A DNA stretch of 6,466 nt from Planctomycetota bacterium. Its GTDB lineage: Bacteria > Planctomycetota > Phycisphaerae > WQYP01. How positions within the stretch are numbered: position 1 is the first letter of the stretch; every line of letters starts with the position of its first letter. The notes under the pieces are model-generated. The model ran no database searches. It had not been told where the DNA came from and worked only from the letters and a program-made list of their open reading frames with translations. The DNA lies in contig JAJZCU010000127.1 of the NCBI GenBank assembly GCA_021828935.1, forward strand, positions 1 through 6,466. The letters run 5' to 3'. Shown one piece after another: positions 1 through 5,502 of this stretch. Position numbers and translations under genes: made by a program.

Positions 1-33
1 CAACGGCGAACCCACGAACGCCACGTCCCCCCA

Positions 34-71
34 CGCGCTTAGCCGACACCTATAGGTGTCGGCTAAGCGCG
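34..71. repeat. Perfect 38-bp palindrome, copy 1
   Basis: Two 19-base arms, 34-52 and 53-71, are exact reverse complements with no spacer; the centre reads ACCTATAGGT and the arms contain CTTAGCC/GGCTAAG. The same 38 bases recur at 2680-2717. It lies 86 bases beyond the stop codon of the putative nuclease gene, on its 3' side, so it could act as a transcript-end hairpin. There is no following T run on the minus strand to make it a textbook terminator. The flank before it (about 20-33, CGCCACGTCCCCCCA) also resembles the flank of copy 2 (2662-2678), which suggests a larger repeated element continuing past the left edge of the window. A cruciform, a protein binding site or a recombination site are all possible. 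Confidence 0.9.
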
Positions 72-81
72 GGGATATTTA

Positions 82-110
82 CGCGGCGGCGGTTTGAAAT
101 CGACGCCGCG
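82..110 (-). other. GC-rich hairpin 3' of the nuclease-like gene
   Basis: CGCGGCG (82-88) pairs with CGCCGCG (104-110) around a 15-base loop, about 50 bases after the stop codon of the gene ending at 158. On the minus strand the hairpin is followed by TGTAAATATCCCC rather than a run of T, so an intrinsic terminator is only a weak possibility. Together with the 38-bp palindrome just beyond it, this would make the 3' end of the operon transcript strongly structured. Confidence 0.3.
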
Positions 111-157
111 AAACCAAATGCCATGCCGCCACCGGCGGCACGGTATTGCTTGAAGTG

Positions 158-1210
158 CTATTCGGAAACAAAAAGGGGCATCTGCGGTTCTTTGATTCGT
201 TCGGCTGGAAACATGTTCTTGCGATCCTCAAGCCATTCCAAAAATTTCCGCTTTTCGTTGGCCGTTGTCCAAGTCAGCGTGAGCGTCGGGCCGTCGCATT
301 TCGCCAAGGTGTGCGTGGACTTTACCGTGCCGGCCGCAATAAAGCCGAAGACGTTTGTCCGTACAAATGCCTGCAATTTCTTCTGACGTTCGCGGCCCAG
401 GTATTTGTACATGCCGCCGGTGGTGCTGTGCAGCAGGCCGTCCGCGGACAACACGGCCGGGCCAAGGCCAGCCTGCTGATTTAATTCACAGAGCAGGCAG
501 GCACGCAACTTTTCACATAGGATTCTTCGGTATTGGTCTCTCGAAGTTTCATCGGGACAATCTTCATCACTGTACACAAGCATGAGAGGGGCGGGGTTGG
601 TTTCCGGCTGGATATTTTCGAGCACGGCGACTTGGGCTTGGGGGGGTTGGGCCGTTGCGAGATAATCTGTGCAGGCGTCATCCCATGTGTAGATGATGGA
701 GCTGCCCTGCACGCGCAGGCCGTGAACTGAAAATCGTCCCGTGGAAAATCCAGCTGATGACAGGCCGGCATGCATCTGGCGTAGGCACGATTGCATCCCC
801 TGCCTTTCGGCTTCGGGTATGAGGTAAGTTAGCAGGCAACTCTCCAAGGGGTGAAACACCTCCGCGAAGGCGTCGCCCGTGGCCACCATATGCCCCCGAG
901 CCTGTTTGCAGTTGCTGCTCTCAGAACCGAACGAATGGGCCTTGCATTCAAAGTAGATCGCTTGCTTCCTGGCATGGTTCGCAAGAATCAGCTCGGGCTC
1001 CGGTTGGCTGCCGATTTCCAAGGATGCTACGGCGATCTGATTGGATACGGCCACAGGAAACCTGAATGGTTGCTCGATAGCCAGTGTTACGAACCCCAAA
1101 TCGTGGAACACCGGCCGCACCCGAAAACACTCGTCCGGCTGTTCCTTTGCCATCCAAAGCAGCAGGTTCAATTGGAACACCGGATCACTAATCAGTTTTT
1201 CAGCGCGCAT
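158..1210 (-). CDS. Putative PD-(D/E)xK-type nuclease, second gene of a two-gene module
   Basis: I do not recognise a named family. The reading frame is open from 1288, but the better start is the ATG at 1210: it is preceded by GGAGG six bases upstream and begins MRAEKLISDPVFQLNLLLWM, giving 350 residues. The upstream 26 residues lie inside the preceding gene and look like its shadow. Around residues 70-106 the protein reads EPELIL, then IYFECKAHSF, then SSNCKQARG. An acidic residue (E73) followed about 15 residues later by E88-C-K90 on a hydrophobic strand is the layout of the PD-(D/E)xK nuclease core, with K102/Q103 in the following helix region. The rest (residues 110-350) has no motif I can name; it ends in a charged stretch around KRKFLEWLEDRKNMF. 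The ATG overlaps the stop of the upstream gene by 11 bases, so the two are probably translationally coupled. Nuclease activity is inferred from one motif; a non-catalytic member of the fold is possible. Confidence 0.8.
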   Translation of the reverse strand: MRAEKLISDPVFQLNLLLWMAKEQPDECFRVRPVFHDLGFVTLAIEQPFRFPVAVSNQIAVASLEIGSQPEPELILANHARKQAIYFECKAHSFGSESSNCKQARGHMVATGDAFAEVFHPLESCLLTYLIPEAERQGMQSCLRQMHAGLSSAGFSTGRFSVHGLRVQGSSIIYTWDDACTDYLATAQPPQAQVAVLENIQPETNPAPLMLVYSDEDCPDETSRDQYRRILCEKLRACLLCELNQQAGLGPAVLSADGLLHSTTGGMYKYLGRERQKKLQAFVRTNVFGFIAAGTVKSTHTLAKCDGPTLTLTWTTANEKRKFLEWLEDRKNMFPAERIKEPQMPLFVSE

Positions 1211-2585
1211 GGCCACCCTCCGCGTGGGCAGCGTGGGCTGTGCCAGCGCCCGCCGATGTGCTATTGGCCGGCCACCGCGCGACCACATCCGAAAACGGCG
1301 TGGCGCCCAACCATGTTGTAATCTTCGGGCTTACATAGTGTTGAATATTGGTAACAAGTCGGTGGAACGTGTTCCCGCAGGTTCCACGCGGCAACAACGC
1401 GGTCAGCCCTTCGTTCGTGATTTCCAGGTTGATAGGCTGCCACAAATGGCGATCGGCCCCATAGACGTGGACCTTGTTCGGCCCCATGGGGATAGGCTGA
1501 CCCCAAAGCTTAAAGCGATTTCGTTTTTGAAATGCCATGTTAATCCAACGCTGGAATGTGGCCTTCTCCAGCGGCTCGGCAAAACGCACAATCAGCGGCG
1601 CGCCACCAGCCGGCAGCCCGCGGTCGCCCGCTGCGCCCCCCAGCAAACGGTCGTCTTGCCAGGCCAGTTGTTCAGTATAATTTAACACAGATTTGTATAT
1701 GCCGTATATGTGGCGCACGGTGTTTCTGTGATCTTCGAAGCTGGCGGTACGGTTGGTGACGCGGCCCGACTGGTACAGATCATGTCCGCCCGTCTCCGTG
1801 AGTGACGGAATGCGTAACGCGGCCAGCGCGTTCATCGGATCGTAGGAATCTTGCAGAGCATGCAGCGATTTTCTGATACGTCCAATTCGGTCGCCCAATT
1901 CAACCCGCGCGTTCCTCTGCTCCGGCTCTGGGCCATCCTCATCTGGCAGGGACGGCATCCCCCGGGCAGTATCTGTCGATGTTTGGCTAGGCCCCGGTTC
2001 GGCAAAATCGCCGGGCATCTCAAAAATGCTTTCATGCTTAAATACCAGCCTTGTGAACCGGGCGTCACCACGAAATAAAACATCCTTTTGCCAAAGGGTC
2101 TGCAACAATGGGCTGCTGAACCATGTCATGTCCAAGTCTGGATGCTGGGCCCAACGCGCAACCCGCTTCTGCGCGTCCGCAACCGCTTCGCAGGTGTAAA
2201 AGGCGAAGAACCGCGCGTCAAACGGTTCGAGGAAGCCGACAACCTTGCGGGCGGTCTTTTTGGTCTGAGGGTCTTGCCAATCAGCAGTAATGCTGAAGAA
2301 GGAATCGTCTATTGGGCGAGTTTCGCAGGTTAGATCAGCCCATAGCGTCTCTGGTTTCTTGCTTTGCAAACACGATGCTGAAACGTGCTCCAGCAAAAAT
2401 GTTTTAACCAATGGTATGCGTGTGCGACCTGCATCAATGCCGGCCTTGCCCTCCTGCGACACGCCATTAAAGAAGCGGTATACGTCGAAACGGTCCTTGG
2501 GGGCGTCGGGCGCAAGTGGCGCCATAATCGCTTGGTCACTGCGCATGATCAACCCAATAATAAACCTTTGGCCGCGGCACAACAT
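1200..2585 (-). CDS. Uncharacterised protein, first gene of the two-gene module
   Basis: This 461-residue protein matches no family I can name. ATG codons at 2585, 2546 and 2525 are all in frame and none has a convincing ribosome site. The TGA immediately before 2585 makes that the longest form; 2546 or 2525 would remove 13 or 20 residues. Conspicuous parts are DRFDVYRFFNG near residue 35, an acidic low-complexity linker around residues 195-230 (GPSQTSTDTARG, DEDGPEPEQ), a helical stretch DRIGRIRKSLHALQDSYDP, and a dense C-terminal block of about residues 346-435. That block includes FKLWGQPIPMGPNKVHVYG, DRHLWQPINLEI, LLPRGTCGNTFHRLVTNIQ and TTWLGATPF, and looks like a folded conserved domain. 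The tail is Ala/Gly/His-rich. It has no signal peptide or membrane segment, so it is probably cytoplasmic. It overlaps the downstream nuclease-like gene by 11 bases. In such pairs the first protein may sense or recruit, but that is inference. Confidence 0.85.
   Translation of the reverse strand: MLCRGQRFIIGLIMRSDQAIMAPLAPDAPKDRFDVYRFFNGVSQEGKAGIDAGRTRIPLVKTFLLEHVSASCLQSKKPETLWADLTCETRPIDDSFFSITADWQDPQTKKTARKVVGFLEPFDARFFAFYTCEAVADAQKRVARWAQHPDLDMTWFSSPLLQTLWQKDVLFRGDARFTRLVFKHESIFEMPGDFAEPGPSQTSTDTARGMPSLPDEDGPEPEQRNARVELGDRIGRIRKSLHALQDSYDPMNALAALRIPSLTETGGHDLYQSGRVTNRTASFEDHRNTVRHIYGIYKSVLNYTEQLAWQDDRLLGGAAGDRGLPAGGAPLIVRFAEPLEKATFQRWINMAFQKRNRFKLWGQPIPMGPNKVHVYGADRHLWQPINLEITNEGLTALLPRGTCGNTFHRLVTNIQHYVSPKITTWLGATPFSDVVARWPANSTSAGAGTAHAAHAEGGHAR
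1211..1222 (-). promoter_or_regulatory. Ribosome binding site fixing the start of the nuclease-like gene
   Basis: On the minus strand the bases just before the ATG at 1210 read GGAGGGTGGCC. The GGAGG core lies six bases from the ATG and sits inside the last codons of the upstream gene. It is the clearest Shine-Dalgarno sequence I found in the window. It decides the 1210 start over the longer open frame from 1288 and supports coupled translation across the 11-base overlap. Confidence 0.7.
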
Positions 2586-2679
2586 TCAGGACGATCATCA
2601 TAGGGCATCTCGGCGATGCCAGCACCCCAGCCGACGCATTTTTCACGACGTTGCCACCACGCCGCCACATCGCCCCACG

Positions 2680-2717
2680 CGCGCTTAGCCGACACCTATA
2701 GGTGTCGGCTAAGCGCG
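2680..2717. repeat. Perfect 38-bp palindrome, copy 2
   Basis: The arms 2680-2698 and 2699-2717 are exact reverse complements and the whole is identical to 34-71. It lies 95 bases upstream of the first start codon of the two-gene module, so this module has one copy on each side. The flanking base pair (2679 and 2718, both G) no longer matches, as at copy 1 (A and G), so the palindrome ends at the same place in both copies. Position fits an operator, a cruciform or a boundary site; the sequence alone does not decide. Confidence 0.9.
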
Positions 2718-2718
2718 G

Positions 2719-2800
2719 GGATGGCGCACCGGTGGGCGCCATTGTGGCGGCCCGCACCGTTTTCTGGGCGTTGCACGGATCCGTTATTTCCAGAAATTGC
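2719..2800. repeat. Interspersed repeat, upstream copy of a pair
   Basis: Running on from the palindrome, this stretch is closely similar to 3930-4010 in the same orientation. Shared parts are GGATGGCGCACCGGTGG, a 23-base identical block covering GCCCGCACCG and TTTTCTGGGCGTT (2750-2772 versus 3961-3983), then a palindromic ACGGATCCGT (2775-2784) and ATTTCC. The start of the unit contains the near-palindrome GGCGCACCGGTGGGCGCC at 2723-2740. I see no protein-coding explanation: the frames that stay open through the two copies differ. It is best described as a small non-coding repeated element, MITE- or REP-like in size. No transposase is visible. Confidence 0.75.
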
Positions 2801-2824
2801 CAGCGCCCCAAACGGATTAAAGCG

Positions 2825-3322
2825 CTAAAATACCCCCAATTCGTGCCCGTTGGCGGATTTCCGGACTAACGGGGATAACCTTTGCCCGTTCTTTGACGAT
2901 TTTGCGTGCGGTGCTATCGCTGATCTTGGGACGGCGTGGGCCAGATTGTGATAAAAGGGGCCGCCGTGATTGCAGTTTGGGCAGGCGGCGGTCTGAGCGC
3001 CAATGTCGCGCCGGCAATGAAGACATACGTACACCGGGTCGGCGTATATTTTATAACTGAATTCCCGCACGTCGGCCGCAGTAAACTCTGCGATTTGATT
3101 ATCAGGCTGAATCCAGAGCGTGCGCTCCACCGTCGATAATTTCGCGCGGTTGACTGATAACATGCCGTGCCGATCACGAAAACTGCCGGAAGTGGGTCGT
3201 GGCTTTGCGGCGCCGTCGGGCCCATCAGGGACGACGCTCACCAGCCGCCAAAGCAACACGCCATCACCAATTGCAGGATCGTCGCGGCATGCGCCGGTGG
3301 TCGAAGCTGGGTCGTGGTTCAT
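2825..3322 (-). CDS. Small Cys4 zinc-knuckle protein, second gene of the NWDGYG pair
   Basis: The frame opens with GTG at 3334, but the ATG at 3322 (MNHDPASTTG) is the likelier start and gives 165 residues; neither has a clear ribosome site. Residues below are numbered from the GTG form. LLWRLVSVVPDG (27-38), RPTSGSFRDRHGMLSV (46-61) and IAEFTAADVREFSY (81-94) follow the pattern I recall from short uncharacterised proteins with L-[YW]-R..., RPSSxAFxD and a following LSV. Those proteins often end with an NPAHA-type motif, apparently HNLAHAV (129-135) here. Between these sits CLHC (104-107) and CPNC (118-121), a compact four-cysteine zinc knuckle. The gene follows its partner by 54 bases on the same strand. 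Function is unknown; a toxin-antitoxin-like or regulatory pair is an inference from gene pairing only. Confidence 0.75.
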   Translation of the reverse strand: MNHDPASTTGACRDDPAIGDGVLLWRLVSVVPDGPDGAAKPRPTSGSFRDRHGMLSVNRAKLSTVERTLWIQPDNQIAEFTAADVREFSYKIYADPVYVCLHCRRDIGAQTAACPNCNHGGPFYHNLAHAVPRSAIAPHAKSSKNGQRLSPLVRKSANGHELGVF

Positions 3323-3388
3323 AAATGGGTTCACGATAGGCGACAGGCGCCAATTTCCACGTAGGTGGCCAACGGATACGCGGACCGA

Positions 3389-3838
3389 TTATGCCTCACC
3401 GGGTTCGCCAAACACCCGGCGGAGCAACGACACGAGGTGGGCGTGGTCTGCAATCAACAACGGCCCGTCGGTGTATTTCCCATCGCACTCTAATACGAAA
3501 GCCGCACTACGGTCAAAATGGATGATCATTTCGACGCCGCCGCGCCCGCCGTTCCACTCGATTTGCAGGCCGTCGGAGGCCGCGTTGACCGTAGGGCCCG
3601 GAAGCTGGCGGGGCAACTGGCATTCGCTAATCGCCGTGATTAGCGAAGCCATTTTGGAAATCAACGCCGCAGGTATCGCGGGGCTGCCGTAACCGTCCCA
3701 GTTATCAGGCAATGCCCTGATCTCGCTCAGGCGCCTAAGCGCAGACGTTTTCCACTGCGGCTCGCGTTGCAGACGAGGGGGGCACCATGTTTCGCTAGAT
3801 TTCCCGGCAGCGGTTTCATGGAATACAGCCTTTACCAA
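3389..3838 (-). CDS. NWDGYG-motif protein, first gene of a small gene pair
   Basis: A 149-residue protein with no named function. The signature is LRRLSEIRALPDNWDGYGSP at about residues 34-53, followed by a helix (PAALISKMASLITAISEC) and a strand-rich part with ASDGLQIEWNGGRGGVEMII (87-106) and FVLECDGKY (114-122). I recall this arrangement (Leu-rich helix, LPxNWDGYGA, then a beta region with an LEWxxG-like strand) from many small hypothetical proteins encoded next to RPSSxAFxD proteins, as here. The only usable start in frame is the TTG at 3838 after AAAGAGAGC; the next in-frame TTG is inside the NWDGYG domain. The non-ATG start, together with repeat DNA 27 bases upstream (3865 onward), leaves open that the original 5' end was replaced. 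It probably forms an operon with the gene ending at 2825. Confidence 0.75.
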   Translation of the reverse strand: MVKAVFHETAAGKSSETWCPPRLQREPQWKTSALRRLSEIRALPDNWDGYGSPAIPAALISKMASLITAISECQLPRQLPGPTVNAASDGLQIEWNGGRGGVEMIIHFDRSAAFVLECDGKYTDGPLLIADHAHLVSLLRRVFGEPGEA

Positions 3839-3842
3839 AGCT

Positions 3843-3860
3843 CTCTTTATAAATAATACA
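3843..3860 (-). promoter_or_regulatory. AT-rich patch, possible promoter -10 region
   Basis: Read on the minus strand this patch is TGTATTATTTATAAAGAG, the most AT-rich short stretch near the start of the NWDGYG gene. It contains TATTAT and TATAAA hexamers. No properly spaced -35 element is evident and the distance to the TTG start is very short, so this is only a suggestion. If real, it would make a very short leader and would sit directly beside the 3865-3890 repeat. Confidence 0.25.
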
Positions 3861-3864
3861 CTTC

Positions 3865-3890
3865 GCGCTTCGCAAATTCCAGCTCACCTG
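3865..3890. repeat. Direct repeat, left copy
   Basis: This 26-base stretch reads GCGCTTCGCAAATT followed by CCAGCTCACCTG. It is repeated in the same orientation at 4022-4048 as GCGCCTCGCAAATT followed by GGTAGCTCACCTG. The two copies enclose 131 bases containing the diverged interspersed repeat. They are not identical (about four differences), so a recent target-site duplication is unlikely; an old duplication or element ends are possible. Confidence 0.7.
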
Positions 3891-3909
3891 ATTTTCCGAT
3901 GGGTACGTG

Positions 3910-4010
3910 GGCTACGCCGGCTAAGCGCCGGATGGCGCACCGGTGGCCGATGTTAGCGCCGCCCGCACCGTTTTCTGGGCGTTCCACGGATCCGTCATTT
4001 CCAAAAATGG
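3910..4010. repeat. Interspersed repeat, diverged third copy
   Basis: This copy begins with GGCTAAGCGC at 3919, the right arm of the 38-bp palindrome seen twice elsewhere. Its left arm is lost or replaced (GGGCTACGCC precedes it). What remains is a small hairpin, CCGGC and GCCGG around TAAGC (3918-3932). The following 80 bases match 2719-2800, including a 23-base identical block (3961-3983) and ACGGATCCGT (3986-3995). It sits about 80 bases upstream of the NWDGYG gene, as copy 2 sits about 95 bases upstream of the nuclease module, so repeat copies mark the upstream edge of both gene pairs. Confidence 0.75.
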
Positions 4011-4021
4011 CGCAGTCGCCG

Positions 4022-4048
4022 GCGCCTCGCAAATTGGTAGCTCACCTG
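4022..4048. repeat. Direct repeat, right copy
   Basis: This is the partner of 3865-3890 in the same orientation, sharing CGCAAATT and AGCTCACCTG with a short differing spacer. It ends nine bases before the stop codon of the TPR-like gene (4057), so the repeat region abuts that gene's 3' end. No coding role is apparent. Confidence 0.7.
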
Positions 4049-4056
4049 GCCCGGCC

Positions 4057-4779
4057 TCACGGAACTGCAATAAACGGCTTCAGCACCGAAGATACAGAAA
4101 TTCCCATTTCTATTGATCTTATCATGTCATGGGCTTCCCGGGCGCTCTTGATTGTTGCCAGCAGTTGTTGCAACTTCGCTTGCTTGCGAGCCTTCACGTA
4201 GGCCGTGGCGACCAGCGAAATTCTCGTGTCCTCGTAATCGATGCACCTCGCACAATCCAACGCGCAGTCAAGGGCGCCGCACGCCGCAAAGCAGCGCGAC
4301 AGCGTCGCCCGCGGCGCCACGATCGCGGAATATTGCATGTTGTCGGGAAGCGGATTCGATGCTTGCTGGTCAATGGAAGCTTTCGCGGCGTTTAACAGTG
4401 GGATCGCCGCATTAAAGTCGCCAGCGCGTACGTGTATGCTGCCGAGAGTCGTCAACACTGCGGATCGGAGCAGCGCGTCGCCCTCAAGCGGCCACCCGTC
4501 GGCGAGCGCTTGCAGTCGCGCTACCGTCTGTGCACGATCCGCATGGAAACCCATTTGGTGCTGTGCCCCGGCGACGTATTCAAAGCCCATTAGTGTTGAA
4601 CGCCTGTCGCGCGCCGCCTCCGCTTCCGATTGCGCTAGCTGCACTTGCAGCAGTCGCCTACATTCGGCATGGTCCCCGATCTGCCACAGCGCTTTTTCGA
4701 CCCGCCATGCGGGCAGATAACCTGGCGGTGATTCATGATAGACGGCCCCGGCGGTCTGCCTATCGCCCAGCTCGGCCAA
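4057..4779 (-). CDS. C-terminal half of a split TPR-like helical-repeat protein
   Basis: If started at the TTG at 4779 this ORF has 240 residues, but it is more likely the continuation of the ORF ending at 4816. Both use the same frame and are separated by one TGA and 12 sense codons (EGKDCQCVLICL), which read smoothly into LAELGDRQTAGAVYHES. The sequence is almost all alpha-helical, in pairs like those of tetratricopeptide repeats: WRVEKALWQIGDHAECRRLL, LTTLGSIHVRAGDFNAAIPL, TLSRCFAACGALDCALDCA and LVATAYVKARKQAKLQQLL. The small-residue/aromatic spacing (A..G....A) is typical of TPR helices. No enzymatic motif, signal peptide or membrane helix is visible. TPR proteins usually hold partner proteins; no partner can be named here. 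Whether it is translated on its own is doubtful because the TTG has no good ribosome site. Confidence 0.65.
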   Translation of the reverse strand: MAELGDRQTAGAVYHESPPGYLPAWRVEKALWQIGDHAECRRLLQVQLAQSEAEAARDRRSTLMGFEYVAGAQHQMGFHADRAQTVARLQALADGWPLEGDALLRSAVLTTLGSIHVRAGDFNAAIPLLNAAKASIDQQASNPLPDNMQYSAIVAPRATLSRCFAACGALDCALDCARCIDYEDTRISLVATAYVKARKQAKLQQLLATIKSAREAHDMIRSIEMGISVSSVLKPFIAVP

Positions 4780-4815
4780 GAGGCAGATCAGTACGCACTG
4801 GCAATCCTTTCCCTC

Positions 4816-5496
4816 TCAGCCTTTGCCCGTCGATGGCAACAGCGGAACCGCTTCCGCCAAGCATTGCCGCGCGGCATCCATCTGGCCCGCGTGCATCTCT
4901 CGCTTCGCCCGGATCGTCATCCGTCGAAAGCTCGCGTGTCGCTGCTCTCGTGGGCTGAGGGGCCCAACCGCGTCAAGCAGGCCCAGATAATTTCCGAAAG
5001 TCTTCACGAGGCGGCCAGCATAGTTTCTTCCCCGGGCGTCCTCCAATTGTTTTCCAGTTTTGTCGACGTGCTTCAACCACTGCCGCGCGCCGTCGTCGTT
5101 GCCCAGCTCCATGCTATGGGCCGCCGCCTCAGCCCAAATCGCCAACTTTAGCACGCCCAGCATTGCCTCGTCGGCCATCCCGATCGCCGCGTCCATCAAC
5201 GGCCGCGCACGCGACACGAAGCCGCATGCGCGCATGGTGGCCAATGTGCTGCAGAGGCGCGATGCCGCATCGTTGTTTTTGCATATTATGGCGGCCGCCC
5301 TCCCCTGCGCTGCCATCCAGTCGACCCGTTCACTGCCGACGCCGGGCCAAGCGAAGCCCATTTCATTAATATCACCATCTTCCCCACCGAGGCGGATCCG
5401 CTGCCAATAGCAGGGCTCGCAGCTTACGAGTTCCTGCCAAAGCATTGCTCTATCGCTTTCGCCGATCATCTTCTTACAAAACTCGCACATTTCCAT
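4816..5496 (-). CDS. N-terminal half of a split zinc-ribbon/TPR-like protein
   Basis: The frame opens at a GTG at 5502, but the ATG at 5496 (MEMCEFCKKMIGES) is the likelier start, giving 226 residues to the TGA at 4816. The N-terminus carries CEFC (residues 6-9 of the GTG form) and CEPC (28-31), a CxxC-18-CxxC zinc ribbon. It is followed by helical pairs of TPR type: GRAAAIICKNNDAASRLCS, ALINE-like helices around VSRARPLMDAAIGMADEAML, IWAEAAAHSMELGNDDGARQ and REMHAGQMDAARQCLAEAV. The last helix is cut by the TGA after STGKG and resumes in the same frame, so the intact ancestor probably had about 480 residues (5502-4057). This ORF could still make a shortened protein with the zinc ribbon and the first repeats. 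No ribosome binding site is evident. Function is unknown; zinc-ribbon TPR proteins tend to be adaptors. Confidence 0.7.
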   Translation of the reverse strand: MEMCEFCKKMIGESDRAMLWQELVSCEPCYWQRIRLGGEDGDINEMGFAWPGVGSERVDWMAAQGRAAAIICKNNDAASRLCSTLATMRACGFVSRARPLMDAAIGMADEAMLGVLKLAIWAEAAAHSMELGNDDGARQWLKHVDKTGKQLEDARGRNYAGRLVKTFGNYLGLLDAVGPLSPREQRHASFRRMTIRAKREMHAGQMDAARQCLAEAVPLLPSTGKG

Positions 5497-5502
5497 TGGC
5501 AC

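Noticed and set aside
34..71. Integron attC site
   Set aside because: attC sites have imperfect arms with extrahelical bases, a loop, and a GTTRRRY core. This is a perfect spacerless palindrome ending in GGCTAAG, and no integrase is visible.
1200..1288. Long 89-base overlap between the two module genes
   Set aside because: It disappears when the second gene is started at the ATG at 1210, which has a GGAGG site; the true overlap is 11 bases.
1041..1685. 214-codon plus-strand ORF
   Set aside because: It is antisense to the two well-supported minus-strand genes, is low in recognisable motifs and rich in Arg/Pro/Cys as expected of a shadow frame in GC-rich DNA.
2536..2811. 91-codon minus-strand ORF upstream of and overlapping the 461-residue gene
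   Set aside because: It is translated palindrome and repeat DNA; it shows no consistent protein signal with the other repeat copy.
3847..4032. 61-codon minus-strand ORF upstream of the NWDGYG gene
   Set aside because: It lies entirely within the repeat region, and the homologous repeat at 2719-2800 is open in a different frame, so it is not a conserved protein.
2680..4048. CRISPR array
   Set aside because: The repeats are few, diverged, unevenly spaced and separated by genes; there are no regular spacers or cas genes.
4816..4818. TGA as a selenocysteine codon
   Set aside because: I see only a 4-bp stem (CAGT/ACTG) downstream, not a convincing SECIS hairpin, and a helical-repeat scaffold gives no redox reason for selenocysteine.
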